In this document: positions 32,378 to 42,025 of the stretch, in pieces
How the letters are laid out: each line of letters starts with the position of its first letter
How positions within the stretch are numbered: position 1 is the first letter of the stretch
Assembly: GCF_002278135.3 (NCBI RefSeq)
Contig: NZ_CP029425.2
Coordinates: 5,494,001 to 5,558,000, forward strand
Length of the DNA stretch: 64,000 bases
From: Bradyrhizobium ottawaense
GTDB taxonomy: Bacteria; Pseudomonadota; Alphaproteobacteria; Rhizobiales; Xanthobacteraceae
Direction of reading: 5' to 3'
Notes under the pieces: model-generated
Databases searched by the model: none
The model's input: the letters and a program-made list of their open reading frames with translations, nothing else
Told to the model about the DNA's origin: nothing
Translations under genes and position numbers: made by a program

Positions 32378-32407
32378 TTTTGCTAAATGAGGAAAAGAGA
32401 CTTACAA

Positions 32408-32444
32408 ATTTTGGCCTTTATTTCCGTTTTCTGCAAGGCAAAAT
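32408..32444. promoter_or_regulatory. Possible LysR operator in the divergent promoter region
   Basis: Interrupted inverted repeat ATTTTG-(N25)-CAAAAT with partial extension (GGCC/AAGG not symmetrical) in the 107-nt gap between lysR and the Dabb gene. It is the only AT-rich stretch there. Symmetry is weak. Confidence 0.25.
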
Positions 32445-32484
32445 AGCCACAACGAGACATAATCGCAGGCGAGGAAATCAGGAA

Positions 32485-32808
32485 ATGTCGGGCCCGATCA
32501 GGCACATCGTGATGTGGCGGTTGCGCGGGGAAAGCCCCGAGGAGCGCTCCGCCGCCCGGGTCAAGGTCAAGACCCTGTTCGAGGGCCTCAAGGGTAGGAT
32601 CGATGGCCTCACCCATATCGAAGTCGGCATGGACGTCAGTGCGGTCGACTACGCCTGCGACGTGGTGCTGTTCTCGGAATTTACCGACCAGGCCGCGCTC
32701 TCGGCCTATGCCAACCATCCCGAACATCTACGCGTGCGCGAGGCGCTTGGCGACTTGCGGATCGGGCGCTTCCAGGTCGATTATCCCATCAAAGAGACCG
32801 GCGCATGA
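32485..32808 (+). CDS. Dabb (stress-responsive alpha-beta barrel) domain protein
   Basis: A 107-residue ferredoxin-like dimeric alpha-beta barrel protein. The start MSGPIRHIVMWRL and the core DVVLFSEFTDQAALSAYANHPEH are typical of Dabb proteins. Known members include cyclases and lyases acting on phenolic or polyketide rings, and many of unknown function in aromatic pathways. AGGAAA precedes the ATG. Its stop overlaps the next gene start (ATGA), so it is coupled to maleylacetate reductase. A role on an early ring intermediate is inferred. Confidence 0.85.
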   Translation: MSGPIRHIVMWRLRGESPEERSAARVKVKTLFEGLKGRIDGLTHIEVGMDVSAVDYACDVVLFSEFTDQAALSAYANHPEHLRVREALGDLRIGRFQVDYPIKETGA

Positions 32809-33884
32809 TCGGTTCGTTCACCTTTGAAAACCTGCCCTGCCGCGTCGTCTTCGGTAGCGGAACGCTTGGCTCCGCCAAGGCCGAGGTGGAACGGCTCGGC
32901 GGCAAGCGCGCGCTTGTGCTGACGACGCCGCAGCAGGAGGCGCAGGGCAAGAGCCTTGGGGCGGCGCTCGGCCCGCTCTATGCCGGCATCTTTCCCGGCG
33001 CCACCATGCACACGCCGGTCGAGGTCACGGAGCGTGCGCTCGCGGCAATGAAGGCGTGCGAGGCCGATTGCGTCGTCTCGCTCGGCGGCGGCTCGACCAC
33101 CGGCCTCGGCAAGGCGCTGGCGCTGCGAACCGGCGTCAACCAGCTCTGCATTCCCACCACCTATGCAGGCTCGGAGATGACGCCGATCGTCGGCCAGACC
33201 GAGAACGGCCTGAAGACCACCGTGCGCGATGCGGCTATCCTGCCGGAGACCGTGATCTACGATGTCGATCTCACTTTGACGCTGCCGGCGGGTCTCGCCG
33301 CGACATCAGGCATCAACGCGATCGCCCACGCGGTGGAAGCGCTTTACGCGCGCGACACCAATCCCGTGACGTCGCTGATGGCGGAAGAAGGCATCCGCGC
33401 ACTGGCCCGCGCCCTGCCCGCCATCGCCGCCAAGAGCGACGACCGTGAGGCCCGCACAGAAGCGCTTTACGGCGCCTGGCTGTGCGGTGTTTGTCTGGGC
33501 ACCGTCGGCATGGCGCTGCATCACAAGCTCTGCCACACGCTCGGCGGAACCTTCGACCTGCCGCATGCCGAGACCCACACCATCGTGCTGCCGCATGCGC
33601 TGGCCTACAATGCGCCGGCGGTGCCCGACGCCATGATGCGCATCTCGCGCGCGATTGGCGCTGCCGATGCATCGCAGGGACTTTTCGAACTTGCGAAGCG
33701 GCTGGGTGCGAAGACGGCGCTGCGCGATATCGGCATGCCCGAGGGCGGCATCGACAAGGCGGCTGATCTTGCCGTCACCAACGCCTACTGGAATCCGCGC
33801 CCGCTCGAGCGCGGCGCCATTCGCGATCTGATCGCACGCGCCTGGGCCGGCGAGCCGCCGGGCGCTGTCAAAACGGCGGCGTGA
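32805..33884 (+). CDS. Maleylacetate reductase (iron-containing alcohol dehydrogenase family)
   Basis: A 359-residue enzyme reducing maleylacetate to 3-oxoadipate with NAD(P)H. The GGGST nucleotide motif (SLGGGSTTGLGKALAL), PTTYAGSEMTPIVG, and LHHKLCHTLGGTFDLPHAETHT are the family signatures; the last holds the His residues that in maleylacetate reductases replace iron ligands. With the intradiol dioxygenase three genes later it completes the lower hydroxyquinol pathway (hydroxyquinol to maleylacetate to 3-oxoadipate). Confidence 0.93.
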   Translation: MIGSFTFENLPCRVVFGSGTLGSAKAEVERLGGKRALVLTTPQQEAQGKSLGAALGPLYAGIFPGATMHTPVEVTERALAAMKACEADCVVSLGGGSTTGLGKALALRTGVNQLCIPTTYAGSEMTPIVGQTENGLKTTVRDAAILPETVIYDVDLTLTLPAGLAATSGINAIAHAVEALYARDTNPVTSLMAEEGIRALARALPAIAAKSDDREARTEALYGAWLCGVCLGTVGMALHHKLCHTLGGTFDLPHAETHTIVLPHALAYNAPAVPDAMMRISRAIGAADASQGLFELAKRLGAKTALRDIGMPEGGIDKAADLAVTNAYWNPRPLERGAIRDLIARAWAGEPPGAVKTAA

Positions 33885-33888
33885 GATC

Positions 33889-35253
33889 ATGCGACGCACG
33901 CTGATCAGATCCGCGACCGTCATCAGCATGGATGACGCGATCGGCGACCTCGGCACCGGCGACGTGCTGGTCGAGGGCAACCGGATCGTCGAGGTGCGAC
34001 CATCGATCGATGTCGCGACCGATACGGAGATCATCGACGGAAAGGGTCGCATCGTCATCCCCGGCCTGATCAACGCGCATATGCACACCTGGCAGACGGG
34101 CCTGCGCGGCTATGCCGCGAACTGGACACTGCTGGAATATTTCCGCCGCATGCATGCCGGGCTGGCCACCGTGTTCCGGCCCGACGACATCCATATCGCG
34201 ACGCTGGTCGGCGCGCTGAACCAGATCAACTGCGGCACGACAACACTCGTCGACTGGTGTCACAACAATCCGACACCTGATCATACCGACGCTGCCGTGC
34301 GCGGCCTGATCGAGAGCGGCATTCGTGCCGCGTTCTTCCATGGCTCGCCAAAGCCGGAGCCAAAGCCCGGCGAGCCGCATTTCTCGGAAGTGCCGCATCC
34401 GCGCCGCGAGGTCGAGCGGCTGCTCACGGGTCCCCTCGCCGACCGCGACGGCCTGGTCACGCTGGGCCTGGCGATCCTCGGCCCGCATTATTCGACGCTC
34501 GAGGTCGCCATGCATGATTTCCGCATGGCGCGCGAGCTCAAGCTGATTGCATCGATGCATCAGGGCGGCGGTCCGGCCAAGACGCCCGGCGGCTGGGAGA
34601 AGTTGATCGAAGCCGGCCTCGTCGGCACCGACATCAACATCGTCCATGGCAACGATTTGCCCGACAATCTCCTCGACATGATGGTCGATCTCGGCGTCTC
34701 CTTCTCGGTGACGCCCGAGAACGAGATGATCCAGGGCCATGGCTTTCCGATCACCGGACGGTTGCTCAGGCGTGGCGTGCGGCCGACCATCGGCATTGAC
34801 CTCGAATCCATCCTGGCCGGCGACCTGTTCTCCGCCGCGCGCATTGCGCTCTCGATGCAGCGGTCGCTCGACAATGCGGAGTCCCGCAAGACCCGCGGCA
34901 CCATCCCCGCGACGACCACGATCCCCGTGCGCGAGGCGCTGCGCTGGATCACGACGGAAGGCGCCCGCATGCTCGGCCGCGAGCGCCAGATCGGCTCGCT
35001 GACGCCAGGCAAGCTCGCCGATCTCGTCATCATCAACGTCTCCGATCTCAACCTCGTCCCGGTGCATGATCCCGTCGCCACAGTCGTGATGCAGACGAGC
35101 CTCGCCAATATCGAGGCCGTCATGATCGGCGGCGCCTGGAAGAAGCGGAACGGCCGACTGCTGGCTGAGGGGTTGGAGACCAAGAAAGAGCTGCTGGCGC
35201 AATCCGGCCGGCGGCTGGTGCAGGACATCGAACGACAGGGACGCGCCGCCTGA
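33889..35253 (+). CDS. Amidohydrolase-superfamily protein (AtzB/SAH-deaminase-like branch)
   Basis: A 454-residue metal-dependent hydrolase. Metal ligands are H64 and H66 (NAHMHTW), H224 (SMHQGG), H253 (VHGNDL) and D304 (IGIDLES). The family usually has an acidic residue three after the third His (H-x2-E) for deamination; here it is HQGG, so that Glu is absent. Nearest described types are hydroxydechloroatrazine ethylaminohydrolase and related aminohydrolases, but the reaction is unproven. It lies between maleylacetate reductase and a hydroxyacid dehydrogenase, 4 nt after the former. It may remove an amino or other group from the ring substrate before cleavage. Confidence 0.85.
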   Translation: MRRTLIRSATVISMDDAIGDLGTGDVLVEGNRIVEVRPSIDVATDTEIIDGKGRIVIPGLINAHMHTWQTGLRGYAANWTLLEYFRRMHAGLATVFRPDDIHIATLVGALNQINCGTTTLVDWCHNNPTPDHTDAAVRGLIESGIRAAFFHGSPKPEPKPGEPHFSEVPHPRREVERLLTGPLADRDGLVTLGLAILGPHYSTLEVAMHDFRMARELKLIASMHQGGGPAKTPGGWEKLIEAGLVGTDINIVHGNDLPDNLLDMMVDLGVSFSVTPENEMIQGHGFPITGRLLRRGVRPTIGIDLESILAGDLFSAARIALSMQRSLDNAESRKTRGTIPATTTIPVREALRWITTEGARMLGRERQIGSLTPGKLADLVIINVSDLNLVPVHDPVATVVMQTSLANIEAVMIGGAWKKRNGRLLAEGLETKKELLAQSGRRLVQDIERQGRAA

Positions 35254-35273
35254 GGCACCAACGGACAACAACA

Positions 35274-36176
35274 ATGACAGATACCTCGAAAAACATCGCT
35301 TTCATCGGAATCGGCAAGATGGGGCTGCCGATGTCGGCGCTCGTCGCCAAGGCCGGTTTTGCCGTCACCGCGTTCGACCAGAGCGCGGCGCGGATCAACG
35401 AGGCACGCGCGCAAGGTATTGCGATTGCCGCATCGCCGGCCGAGGCCGTGAGCGGCAAGGCGGCTGTCGTCACCTCCCTGCCCGACGACGTCGCGTTGCG
35501 CGGCGCCCTGCTCGGCCCCACCGGCGTCATCGCCGCGATGGCGCCGGGCGCCATTTTGATCGAAACCAGCACTGTCAGTGTCGAGGCTTCTACTGAAGTC
35601 GCGGCCGCGGCACAGGCCCGCGGGATTGCCTATCTGCGCGCACCGGTCTCCGGCAATGCCAGCATCGTTCATACCGGCGCCTTGACCTGCTTCGTCTCGG
35701 GGCCGAATGACGCCTTCGAAAACGCAAAGCCGCTGTTCGCCGCCTTCACCCGCGCACAGACCTATCTTGGACCAGCTGAGGAAGCCCGCTACGCAAAGCT
35801 CTCGGTCAATCTGATGATCGCGGTGTCGGCCGCGATGATGGCCGAGAGCCTGGCGCTGGCGCGCAAGGGCGGCATCGCCTGGCAGGATATCTTGAAGGTG
35901 CTCGACGACAGCGCGGTGGCCTCGCCGATGGTGAAATACAAGACCGCGCCGCTACGAACCCGCGATTTCGAGTCGACCTTCTCCTGCAAGCAGATGGCCA
36001 AGGATCTCGACCTGATCCTGGGTGCCGGCCATGCCGTCGGCGTGCCGTTGCAGCTCGCGGCCCAGGTGCGCGAGACCTACGGCTCGCTGGTCGCGCAAGG
36101 CGACGGCGACACCGACTTCATCGCGACGGTCAAGCACCTGGAACGGCTGTCCGGGCTCGGCGAGCCCAAACTCTGA
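35274..36176 (+). CDS. 3-hydroxyisobutyrate-dehydrogenase-like NAD(P)-dependent oxidoreductase
   Basis: A 300-residue beta-hydroxyacid dehydrogenase. The N-terminal motif is IAFIGIGKMGLPMSALVAKAGFAVTAFDQ (GxGxxG), the substrate motif APVSGNASIVHTGALTCFVSG, and the catalytic-Lys region KLSVNLMIAVSAAMMAESL. It probably oxidises a hydroxyacid or reduces a semialdehyde formed in the pathway. It is 20 nt after the amidohydrolase and 18 nt before the dioxygenase gene. Confidence 0.9.
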   Translation: MTDTSKNIAFIGIGKMGLPMSALVAKAGFAVTAFDQSAARINEARAQGIAIAASPAEAVSGKAAVVTSLPDDVALRGALLGPTGVIAAMAPGAILIETSTVSVEASTEVAAAAQARGIAYLRAPVSGNASIVHTGALTCFVSGPNDAFENAKPLFAAFTRAQTYLGPAEEARYAKLSVNLMIAVSAAMMAESLALARKGGIAWQDILKVLDDSAVASPMVKYKTAPLRTRDFESTFSCKQMAKDLDLILGAGHAVGVPLQLAAQVRETYGSLVAQGDGDTDFIATVKHLERLSGLGEPKL

Positions 36177-36194
36177 TCGGCGGAAGGCACACAT

Positions 36195-37079
36195 ATGCGC
36201 AATTTCAACGAGAACACGATCACCGACGCCGTGCTGGAGCGGATCAAGGACGCAACCGATCCGCGCATCAAGCAGGTCAGCGAAGCGCTGGTGCGCCACC
36301 TTCATGCCTTCGTCCGCGAGGTGCGGCCGACCCAGAAGGAATGGGAATTCGGCATCGATTTCCTGACCCGCACCGGCCACATGTGCGACGACAAGCGCCA
36401 GGAGTTCATCCTGTTGTCGGACACGCTCGGCGTCTCCATGCTGGTCGACGCGATCAACCATCCGGTGCCAGAGGGCGCGACCGAAACCACGGTGCTCGGC
36501 CCGTTCTTCGTCCAGGCCGCACCGGAAAAGGACAGCGGCGCGGATATCTCCGGTCCGATGGAGGGCGATCCGATGCTGGTCACCGGCTCGGTGGCGACCG
36601 TCGACGGCAAGCCGCTCGTGGGTGCCGTCGTCGACGTCTGGCACTCCGACGATGATGGTTATTACGACGTGCAGCAGCTCGATGCCATTGGCGATCTCGC
36701 GATGCGCGCGCGCTTCCACACCGACGCCGATGGCAGATTCCATTTCTGGTCGATCAAGCCGGCCGCCTATCCCGTTCCGCATGACGGCCCGGTCGGCGAG
36801 ATGCTGGAGGCGCAGGGCCGCCATCCCTGGCGCCCCGCGCATGTGCATTTCATGATTTCCGCGCCCGGCTTCGAGCAGCTCGTCACACATGTGTTCGTTG
36901 CCGGCGACCAGTATCTCGACTCGGACGTGGTGTTCGGCGTCAAAGACAGCCTGATCCGCGAATTCACCAGGCATCCGGCCGGCCGTGCGCCGGATGGTCG
37001 CATGGTGGACAGCGAGTATTTCCATCTCAACTATGATTTCGGCCTAAAGCAGGTCGCGAGCAACGCAAGAGCCGCTTAA
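36195..37079 (+). CDS. Intradiol ring-cleavage dioxygenase, hydroxyquinol 1,2-dioxygenase-like
   Basis: A 294-residue Fe(III) dioxygenase. It has the N-terminal helical dimerisation domain (Dioxygenase_N, about 1-100) and the catalytic domain with iron ligands Tyr157 (DDDGYYDVQ), Tyr192 (KPAAYPVP), His216 and His218 (RPAHVHFM). The length and a preserved N-terminal domain match hydroxyquinol and catechol 1,2-dioxygenases. Beside maleylacetate reductase, hydroxyquinol (1,2,4-trihydroxybenzene) is the expected ring. This is the key step that opens the aromatic ring. Confidence 0.93.
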   Translation: MRNFNENTITDAVLERIKDATDPRIKQVSEALVRHLHAFVREVRPTQKEWEFGIDFLTRTGHMCDDKRQEFILLSDTLGVSMLVDAINHPVPEGATETTVLGPFFVQAAPEKDSGADISGPMEGDPMLVTGSVATVDGKPLVGAVVDVWHSDDDGYYDVQQLDAIGDLAMRARFHTDADGRFHFWSIKPAAYPVPHDGPVGEMLEAQGRHPWRPAHVHFMISAPGFEQLVTHVFVAGDQYLDSDVVFGVKDSLIREFTRHPAGRAPDGRMVDSEYFHLNYDFGLKQVASNARAA

Positions 37080-37137
37080 GCTAGAGCGGCGACGGACCAG
37101 CAAGAGTCCGGCAACAGGGGGCAGACGGGAGCTGAGG

Positions 37138-38532
37138 ATGGGACCGCGGGTCAGCACGAGCATCTTGGCCGAGCGCCTCACGGGCATGATCGGCCCGCGC
37201 GCGAGCGTTGCGCGCGGCGTGCTCGATCAGCACGGGCAGAGCGAGTCGCATTATCGCAATTTGCCGCCGGACATCGTCGTCTTCCCTGAGACCACGCAGG
37301 AGGTCGCGGAGATCGTCAAGCTGTGCGCGAGCGCGGGCATGCCGATCGTCCCGTACGGCGCCGGCACCTCGCTCGAAGGCAATGCGGCCTCGGTCGCGGG
37401 CGGCGTCTGCTTCGACTTAGCCCGCATGAACAGGGTGCTCAGCGTGCACGACAGCGACATGGATGTCGTGGTGCAGCCCGGCATTACCCGCAAGCAGCTC
37501 AATGCAGAGCTGCGCAACACCGGCCTGTTCTTCCCGATCGACCCCGGCGCCGACGCCTCGATTGGCGGCATGACCTCGACGCGCGCCTCCGGCACCATGG
37601 CGGTGCGCTACGGCACGATGAAGGACAATGTCATGGCGCTGGAGGTGGTGCTGGCCGACGGCCGGGTGATCCGGACCGCGAAGCGTGCGCGGAAGTCGGC
37701 AGCCGGCTACGACCTGACGCGCCTGTTCGTCGGCGCGGAGGGCACGCTCGGAATCATCACCGAGATCACGCTGAAGGTGCATCCCGTCCCACAGGCGATC
37801 TCGGCCGCGGTCTGCAGCTTCGACACCCTGCACGACGCCGTCGATACCGCGATCTCCGTGATCCAGTCCGCGATCCCCGTGGCGCGCATCGAGCTGCTCG
37901 ACGACGTCATGATGCGCGGCATCAATGCCTATGCCAAGCTCGGTTACCGCGAAGCGCCCACCCTGTTCTTCGAATTTCACGGATCCGAGACCTCGGTCGA
38001 CGAGCAGGCCGAGGCCGCGCAGGCGATCGCCGCCGACCATGGCGGCCATGGCTTTGCCTGGGCCAAGGCACAGGAAGACCGCAGCCGGCTCTGGCACGCC
38101 CGCGACAACACGCTCTATGCCGGCCTCGGCCTCCGGCCCGGCGCACGCGCCGTGATCACCGATGTCTGCGTGCCGATCTCGCGGCTGGCGGAATGCCTGA
38201 CCGAGACGCGGCGCGACGCTGACGAGCACGGCTTTACCGCGCCGATCGTTGGCCATGTCGGCGACGGCAATTTCCACATGCTGATCCTGATCGACCCGGC
38301 TCAGCCCGAGGAGGCCGAAGGCGCTAAGGCGCTTCAGGCCCGCATGGTCGCCCGCGCCATCGCCATGGACGGCACCTGTACCGGCGAGCATGGCATCGGG
38401 CTCGGCAAGATCGACTATCTCACCGACGAGCTTGGCGAAGCCGTCGATGTGATGCGATCCATCAAGGCCGCACTCGATCCGAATGATCTGATGAACCCCG
38501 GAAAGATCTTTGCGAGCGGAGCCAAGGCATGA
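37138..38532 (+). CDS. FAD-linked oxidoreductase, GlcD/D-lactate dehydrogenase-like
   Basis: A 464-residue flavoprotein with the FAD_binding_4 PP-loop (VVFPETTQEVAEIVKLC, PYGAGTSLEGNAASVAGGV), FAD-linked C-terminal domain and the end motif CTGEHGIGLGK. Such enzymes oxidise 2-hydroxyacids (D-lactate, glycolate, D-2-hydroxyglutarate). It is 58 nt after the dioxygenase and 10 nt before the ATPase gene of the second importer. A hydroxyacid intermediate or side product of the pathway is the likely substrate. Confidence 0.9.
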   Translation: MGPRVSTSILAERLTGMIGPRASVARGVLDQHGQSESHYRNLPPDIVVFPETTQEVAEIVKLCASAGMPIVPYGAGTSLEGNAASVAGGVCFDLARMNRVLSVHDSDMDVVVQPGITRKQLNAELRNTGLFFPIDPGADASIGGMTSTRASGTMAVRYGTMKDNVMALEVVLADGRVIRTAKRARKSAAGYDLTRLFVGAEGTLGIITEITLKVHPVPQAISAAVCSFDTLHDAVDTAISVIQSAIPVARIELLDDVMMRGINAYAKLGYREAPTLFFEFHGSETSVDEQAEAAQAIAADHGGHGFAWAKAQEDRSRLWHARDNTLYAGLGLRPGARAVITDVCVPISRLAECLTETRRDADEHGFTAPIVGHVGDGNFHMLILIDPAQPEEAEGAKALQARMVARAIAMDGTCTGEHGIGLGKIDYLTDELGEAVDVMRSIKAALDPNDLMNPGKIFASGAKA

Positions 38533-38542
38533 GTGACAAGGC

Positions 38543-40066
38543 ATGAGCGACGCGCTTCCGATCGAGGTCACCTCGCCCACCCCGCTGCTGGAGCTGCGCG
38601 GCATCAGCAAGGAGTTTCCCGGCGTCAAGGCGCTGGATGACGTGTCCTTTGCCGTCTACCCCGGCGAAGTCCACATGCTGCTCGGGGAGAACGGCGCCGG
38701 CAAGTCGAGCCTGATGAAGGTGCTGTGCGGTGCCTACCGCGCCGACGCTGGCGAGTTCTATTTTGAGGGCAAGAAGGTCGCGATCTCCTCGACCGCGGAT
38801 GCGCAGAAGCTCGGCATTGCCGTGATCTTCCAGGAATTCTCGCTGGTCCCCTATCTCGATATCGCACAGAACATCTTCCTCGGCCGCGAGCCGAAAGGCC
38901 ACATCCCCGGCGCCATCGACCGCCGCAAGATCCTGGCTGACGCAAAGCGCGTGCTCGACACCATCGGCTTCGACATCGATCCCTCCACCATCGTCGACAA
39001 GCTCGGCGTCGCGCAGCAGCAGATGGTCGAGATCGCCAAGGCGATCAGCCAGGACGCCCGCATCCTCGTGATGGACGAGCCGACCGCGGCGCTGTCCGAC
39101 CGCGAGACCGAGCTGCTGTTTGCCCTGATCGCACGGCTGAAGGCCGACGGCGTGTCGATCGTCTACATCTCGCACCGCATGGCCGAAGTGTTCGCACTCG
39201 GTGATCGTATCACGGTACTGCGCGACGGCCGACGCATCGACGGCGTCCGGCCCGCCGACGTCACGCCGGACCAGCTCGTCCGCATGATGGTCGGCCGCAA
39301 CGTCGACATGACCTATCCGCGCAATTTTGCCGACAAGCCTGGCGAGCTGCTGCTCGAGGTCAAGGGCCTGACCGCCTCGACCGGCATCTCCGACATCAAC
39401 ATCGAGGTGCGCCGCGGCGAGATCGTCGGCCTGTGCGGCCTGGTCGGCTCGGGCCGCAGCGAAGTCGCACGCGCCATCTTCGGCGCCGATCCCGTGACGT
39501 CGGGCGAGATCATCTTCGACGGCAAGGCCATCTCCGGCGAGCCGGACCTCGCCGCTCGCCGCGGCATCGCGCTGATCCCGGAGAGTCGCAAGAGCGAAGG
39601 TCTCGCGCTGCTGCGCTCGGTGAGCGACAATCTGGTGGTGTCGGCGCTGCGAAAGCTGTTCCCGAGCGGGCTGTTCGACCAGCGCGGTGCGCAGCGCACC
39701 TCCGATGCCCTGATCCGGCAATTGAGGATCGCGACACCGAGTGCGCGTCAGACCGTCGGCCTGCTCTCGGGCGGCAACCAGCAGAAGGTCGTGATCGGCA
39801 AATGGCTGGCGGCCGGCTCAAAGCTCTTCATCTTCGACGAGCCGACGCGCGGCATCGACATCGGCGCCAAGTCCGAGATCTTTGCGCTGATCGACCGCCT
39901 GGTCGCGGAAGGCGCGGCGGCGCTGATGATCTCGTCCGAACAGGTCGAGATCTGCCATGTCTGCGACCGCGCCTATGTGATGCGCGAGGGGCGCATCGCC
40001 GGCCACCTGAACCGCAACGAACTGACCGAGGAGAACATCGTGCGACTGGGGATGCATCATGCGTGA
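38543..40066 (+). CDS. Sugar-type ABC transporter ATPase with two nucleotide domains (second system)
   Basis: A 507-residue RbsA-like duplicated ATPase. Domain 1 has Walker [10 protein letters not shown] (Ser instead of Thr at the end), signature-like LGVAQQQMVEIAKAI, Walker B LVMDEPTAAL. Domain 2 has [15 protein letters not shown] and IFDEPTRGIDIG. It overlaps the following permease by 8 nt. It is co-directional with the ring-cleavage genes, so the imported compound likely feeds that pathway rather than glycolysis. Confidence 0.93.
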   Translation: MSDALPIEVTSPTPLLELRGISKEFPGVKALDDVSFAVYPGEVHMLLGENGAGKSSLMKVLCGAYRADAGEFYFEGKKVAISSTADAQKLGIAVIFQEFSLVPYLDIAQNIFLGREPKGHIPGAIDRRKILADAKRVLDTIGFDIDPSTIVDKLGVAQQQMVEIAKAISQDARILVMDEPTAALSDRETELLFALIARLKADGVSIVYISHRMAEVFALGDRITVLRDGRRIDGVRPADVTPDQLVRMMVGRNVDMTYPRNFADKPGELLLEVKGLTASTGISDINIEVRRGEIVGLCGLVGSGRSEVARAIFGADPVTSGEIIFDGKAISGEPDLAARRGIALIPESRKSEGLALLRSVSDNLVVSALRKLFPSGLFDQRGAQRTSDALIRQLRIATPSARQTVGLLSGGNQQKVVIGKWLAAGSKLFIFDEPTRGIDIGAKSEIFALIDRLVAEGAAALMISSEQVEICHVCDRAYVMREGRIAGHLNRNELTEENIVRLGMHHA

Positions 40067-41009
40067 AGCCGCGGTCGTTTCACAGCCCAATCCGCTGCAA
40101 CGCATTCCCGGCGTTGCCATCGTGCTCGTGCTCCTGGTCACGCTGTTCAGCGTGATCGCGCCGGGATTTCTGTCGGTCGCCAATCTCTCCAACGTGCTCG
40201 TGCAGTCGACCATCCTGACCATGCTCGCGCTGCCGATGACGCTGATCATCATGACCGAGGGGCTGGACCTGTCGATGGGCGCGGTGCTGACGCTGACCTC
40301 GCTCTGCGTCGCGATCGTGTCGCTCGCCACCAAATCGATGCTGCTCGGTTTAGGCGCCGGCCTGCTGGTCGGCGCGGCCTTCGGCGTCGCCAACGGCTGG
40401 CTGGTGGCGATCCTGGGCATTCCGCCCTTCGTCGCCACGCTCGGTACGCTCGGCATGGCGCAGGGCCTGTCGCTGATCGTCAGCGACGGCCAGAGCGTGG
40501 TCGGCATCCCCCACGGCGTCCGCGACATTTATTCAGCGACGCTGCTCGGCATTCCCGTGCCGATCGTGATGGCTCTCGTGACCTACGCGGCGTTCCACGG
40601 CCTGCTCTATCACACCCGCTTCGGCACCTACATTTTCGCACTCGGCGGCAATCGCGAGGCGCTGCGCTATGCCGGCCTCTCGCCGAACCGTCTGCTGATC
40701 GCGGTCTACGCGATCGGTGGCGCCATGGCGGGCATCGCGGGCCTGTTGATGACCGCGCGGATGAATTCCGGCCACCCCACCGCCGGCCTCGGACTTGAAT
40801 TCGATGCCATCGCCGCCGTCGCGGTCGGCGGCACCTCGTTCGAGCGCGGCAATGGCTGGCTGCTCGGTACCCTGCTCGGCGTCCTCTCGGTCGGCGTGTT
40901 GCGCAACGGGTTGAACCTGATCTCGCTGCCGTCCTCGGTGCAGGTCGCAAGCGTCGGCGTCCTCGTCATCGTCGCGCTGTTCCTCGATGGTCTCAGGAGC
41001 CGGGCATGA
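40059..41009 (+). CDS. Sugar-type ABC transporter permease (second system, first subunit)
   Basis: A 316-residue RbsC-like membrane permease. It carries TEGLDLSMGAVLTLTSLCVAI, the conserved DLS-x-G signature, and GGTSFERGNGWLLGTLLGVLSV near the end; about nine hydrophobic helices. It overlaps the ATPase by 8 nt and the second permease by 4 nt (ATGA). Confidence 0.9.
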   Translation: MREAAVVSQPNPLQRIPGVAIVLVLLVTLFSVIAPGFLSVANLSNVLVQSTILTMLALPMTLIIMTEGLDLSMGAVLTLTSLCVAIVSLATKSMLLGLGAGLLVGAAFGVANGWLVAILGIPPFVATLGTLGMAQGLSLIVSDGQSVVGIPHGVRDIYSATLLGIPVPIVMALVTYAAFHGLLYHTRFGTYIFALGGNREALRYAGLSPNRLLIAVYAIGGAMAGIAGLLMTARMNSGHPTAGLGLEFDAIAAVAVGGTSFERGNGWLLGTLLGVLSVGVLRNGLNLISLPSSVQVASVGVLVIVALFLDGLRSRA

Positions 41010-41983
41010 CCGACATCACCAAAGAGGCGATGATGCCGCCCCGTTCCTTCCTGTCGCAGGATGCGATCCAGGTGTTCTATCGCCTGCTCGCGGCCCTCTT
41101 GATCTGCGCGGTGCTCGCCGTGCTCAGCGATTCCTTCCTGAGCCTCGGCAACATCCTCAACGTGCTCCGGCAGGCGAGCCTGACCTTCTTCATCGCCTCC
41201 GGCCTGACGCTGGTGGTGCTGACGGCCGGCCTCGACCTCTCCGTTGGCGCCAATGTTGCGCTGTCGGCCTGCATCGCCGGGACCGTGATCCACAAGACCG
41301 GCTCGCCGGCGCTCGGCATCCTCACCGGGCTTGCCTGCGGCGGCATCGTTGGCCTGCTCAACGGCGTCATGGTCACCGCGCTGCGCATCCCCTCCTTCAT
41401 CGCCACCTATGGCATGCTCTGGGTGCTGAACGGCCTCACCTATTGGTACATGGCCGGCGAGACGCTGCACGGCTTCCCGGCGGGCTTCCGACAGATCGGC
41501 AGCGGTTATCTGTTCGGCCTGCCCATCCCGGTCTATCTGCTGCTGGTGTTCCTCGGGATCGGGACGCTGTTTGCGCAACGGACGATCTGGGGCCAGGAGA
41601 TCTATGCGATCGGCGCTAATCCGGTCGCCGCGCGCCTCTCCGGCATTCCGGTCCCGCGCCGCCTGCTGCTGGTCTATGCGGTCTCAGGCACCATGGCGGG
41701 ACTTGCCTCGATCATCTTCCTGTCGCGGCTCAATTCGGCCGAGGCCGATATCGGCGAGAGCCTGACGCTGCCGGCGATCGCGGCCGTTCTGATCGGCGGC
41801 ACCTCGCTGTTCGGCGGCGTCGGCACCGTGTTCGGCACCTTCATCGGCGCGCTGATCCTGACGCTGGTGCTGAACGGCATGAACCTGCTCTCGGTCAGCG
41901 CCAACTGGCAGCCGCTGGTGACAGGCATCATCGTCATTCTCGCGGTGTGGCTCGACATGAAGACCCGCCGCCGCGCGCAATGA
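41006..41983 (+). CDS. Sugar-type ABC transporter permease (second system, second subunit)
   Basis: A 325-residue RbsC-like permease with TAGLDLSVGANVALSACIAG and GGTSLFGGVGTVFGTFIGALIL. Having two distinct permease genes means a heterodimeric channel, unlike the single-permease system at 27309-28349. The start overlaps the first permease by 4 nt, and the binding protein follows after 42 nt. Confidence 0.9.
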   Translation: MTDITKEAMMPPRSFLSQDAIQVFYRLLAALLICAVLAVLSDSFLSLGNILNVLRQASLTFFIASGLTLVVLTAGLDLSVGANVALSACIAGTVIHKTGSPALGILTGLACGGIVGLLNGVMVTALRIPSFIATYGMLWVLNGLTYWYMAGETLHGFPAGFRQIGSGYLFGLPIPVYLLLVFLGIGTLFAQRTIWGQEIYAIGANPVAARLSGIPVPRRLLLVYAVSGTMAGLASIIFLSRLNSAEADIGESLTLPAIAAVLIGGTSLFGGVGTVFGTFIGALILTLVLNGMNLLSVSANWQPLVTGIIVILAVWLDMKTRRRAQ

Positions 41984-42025
41984 GTTCATTGAGTTCCAAC
42001 AAGCAAAATGAGGGATGGAGGCAAC

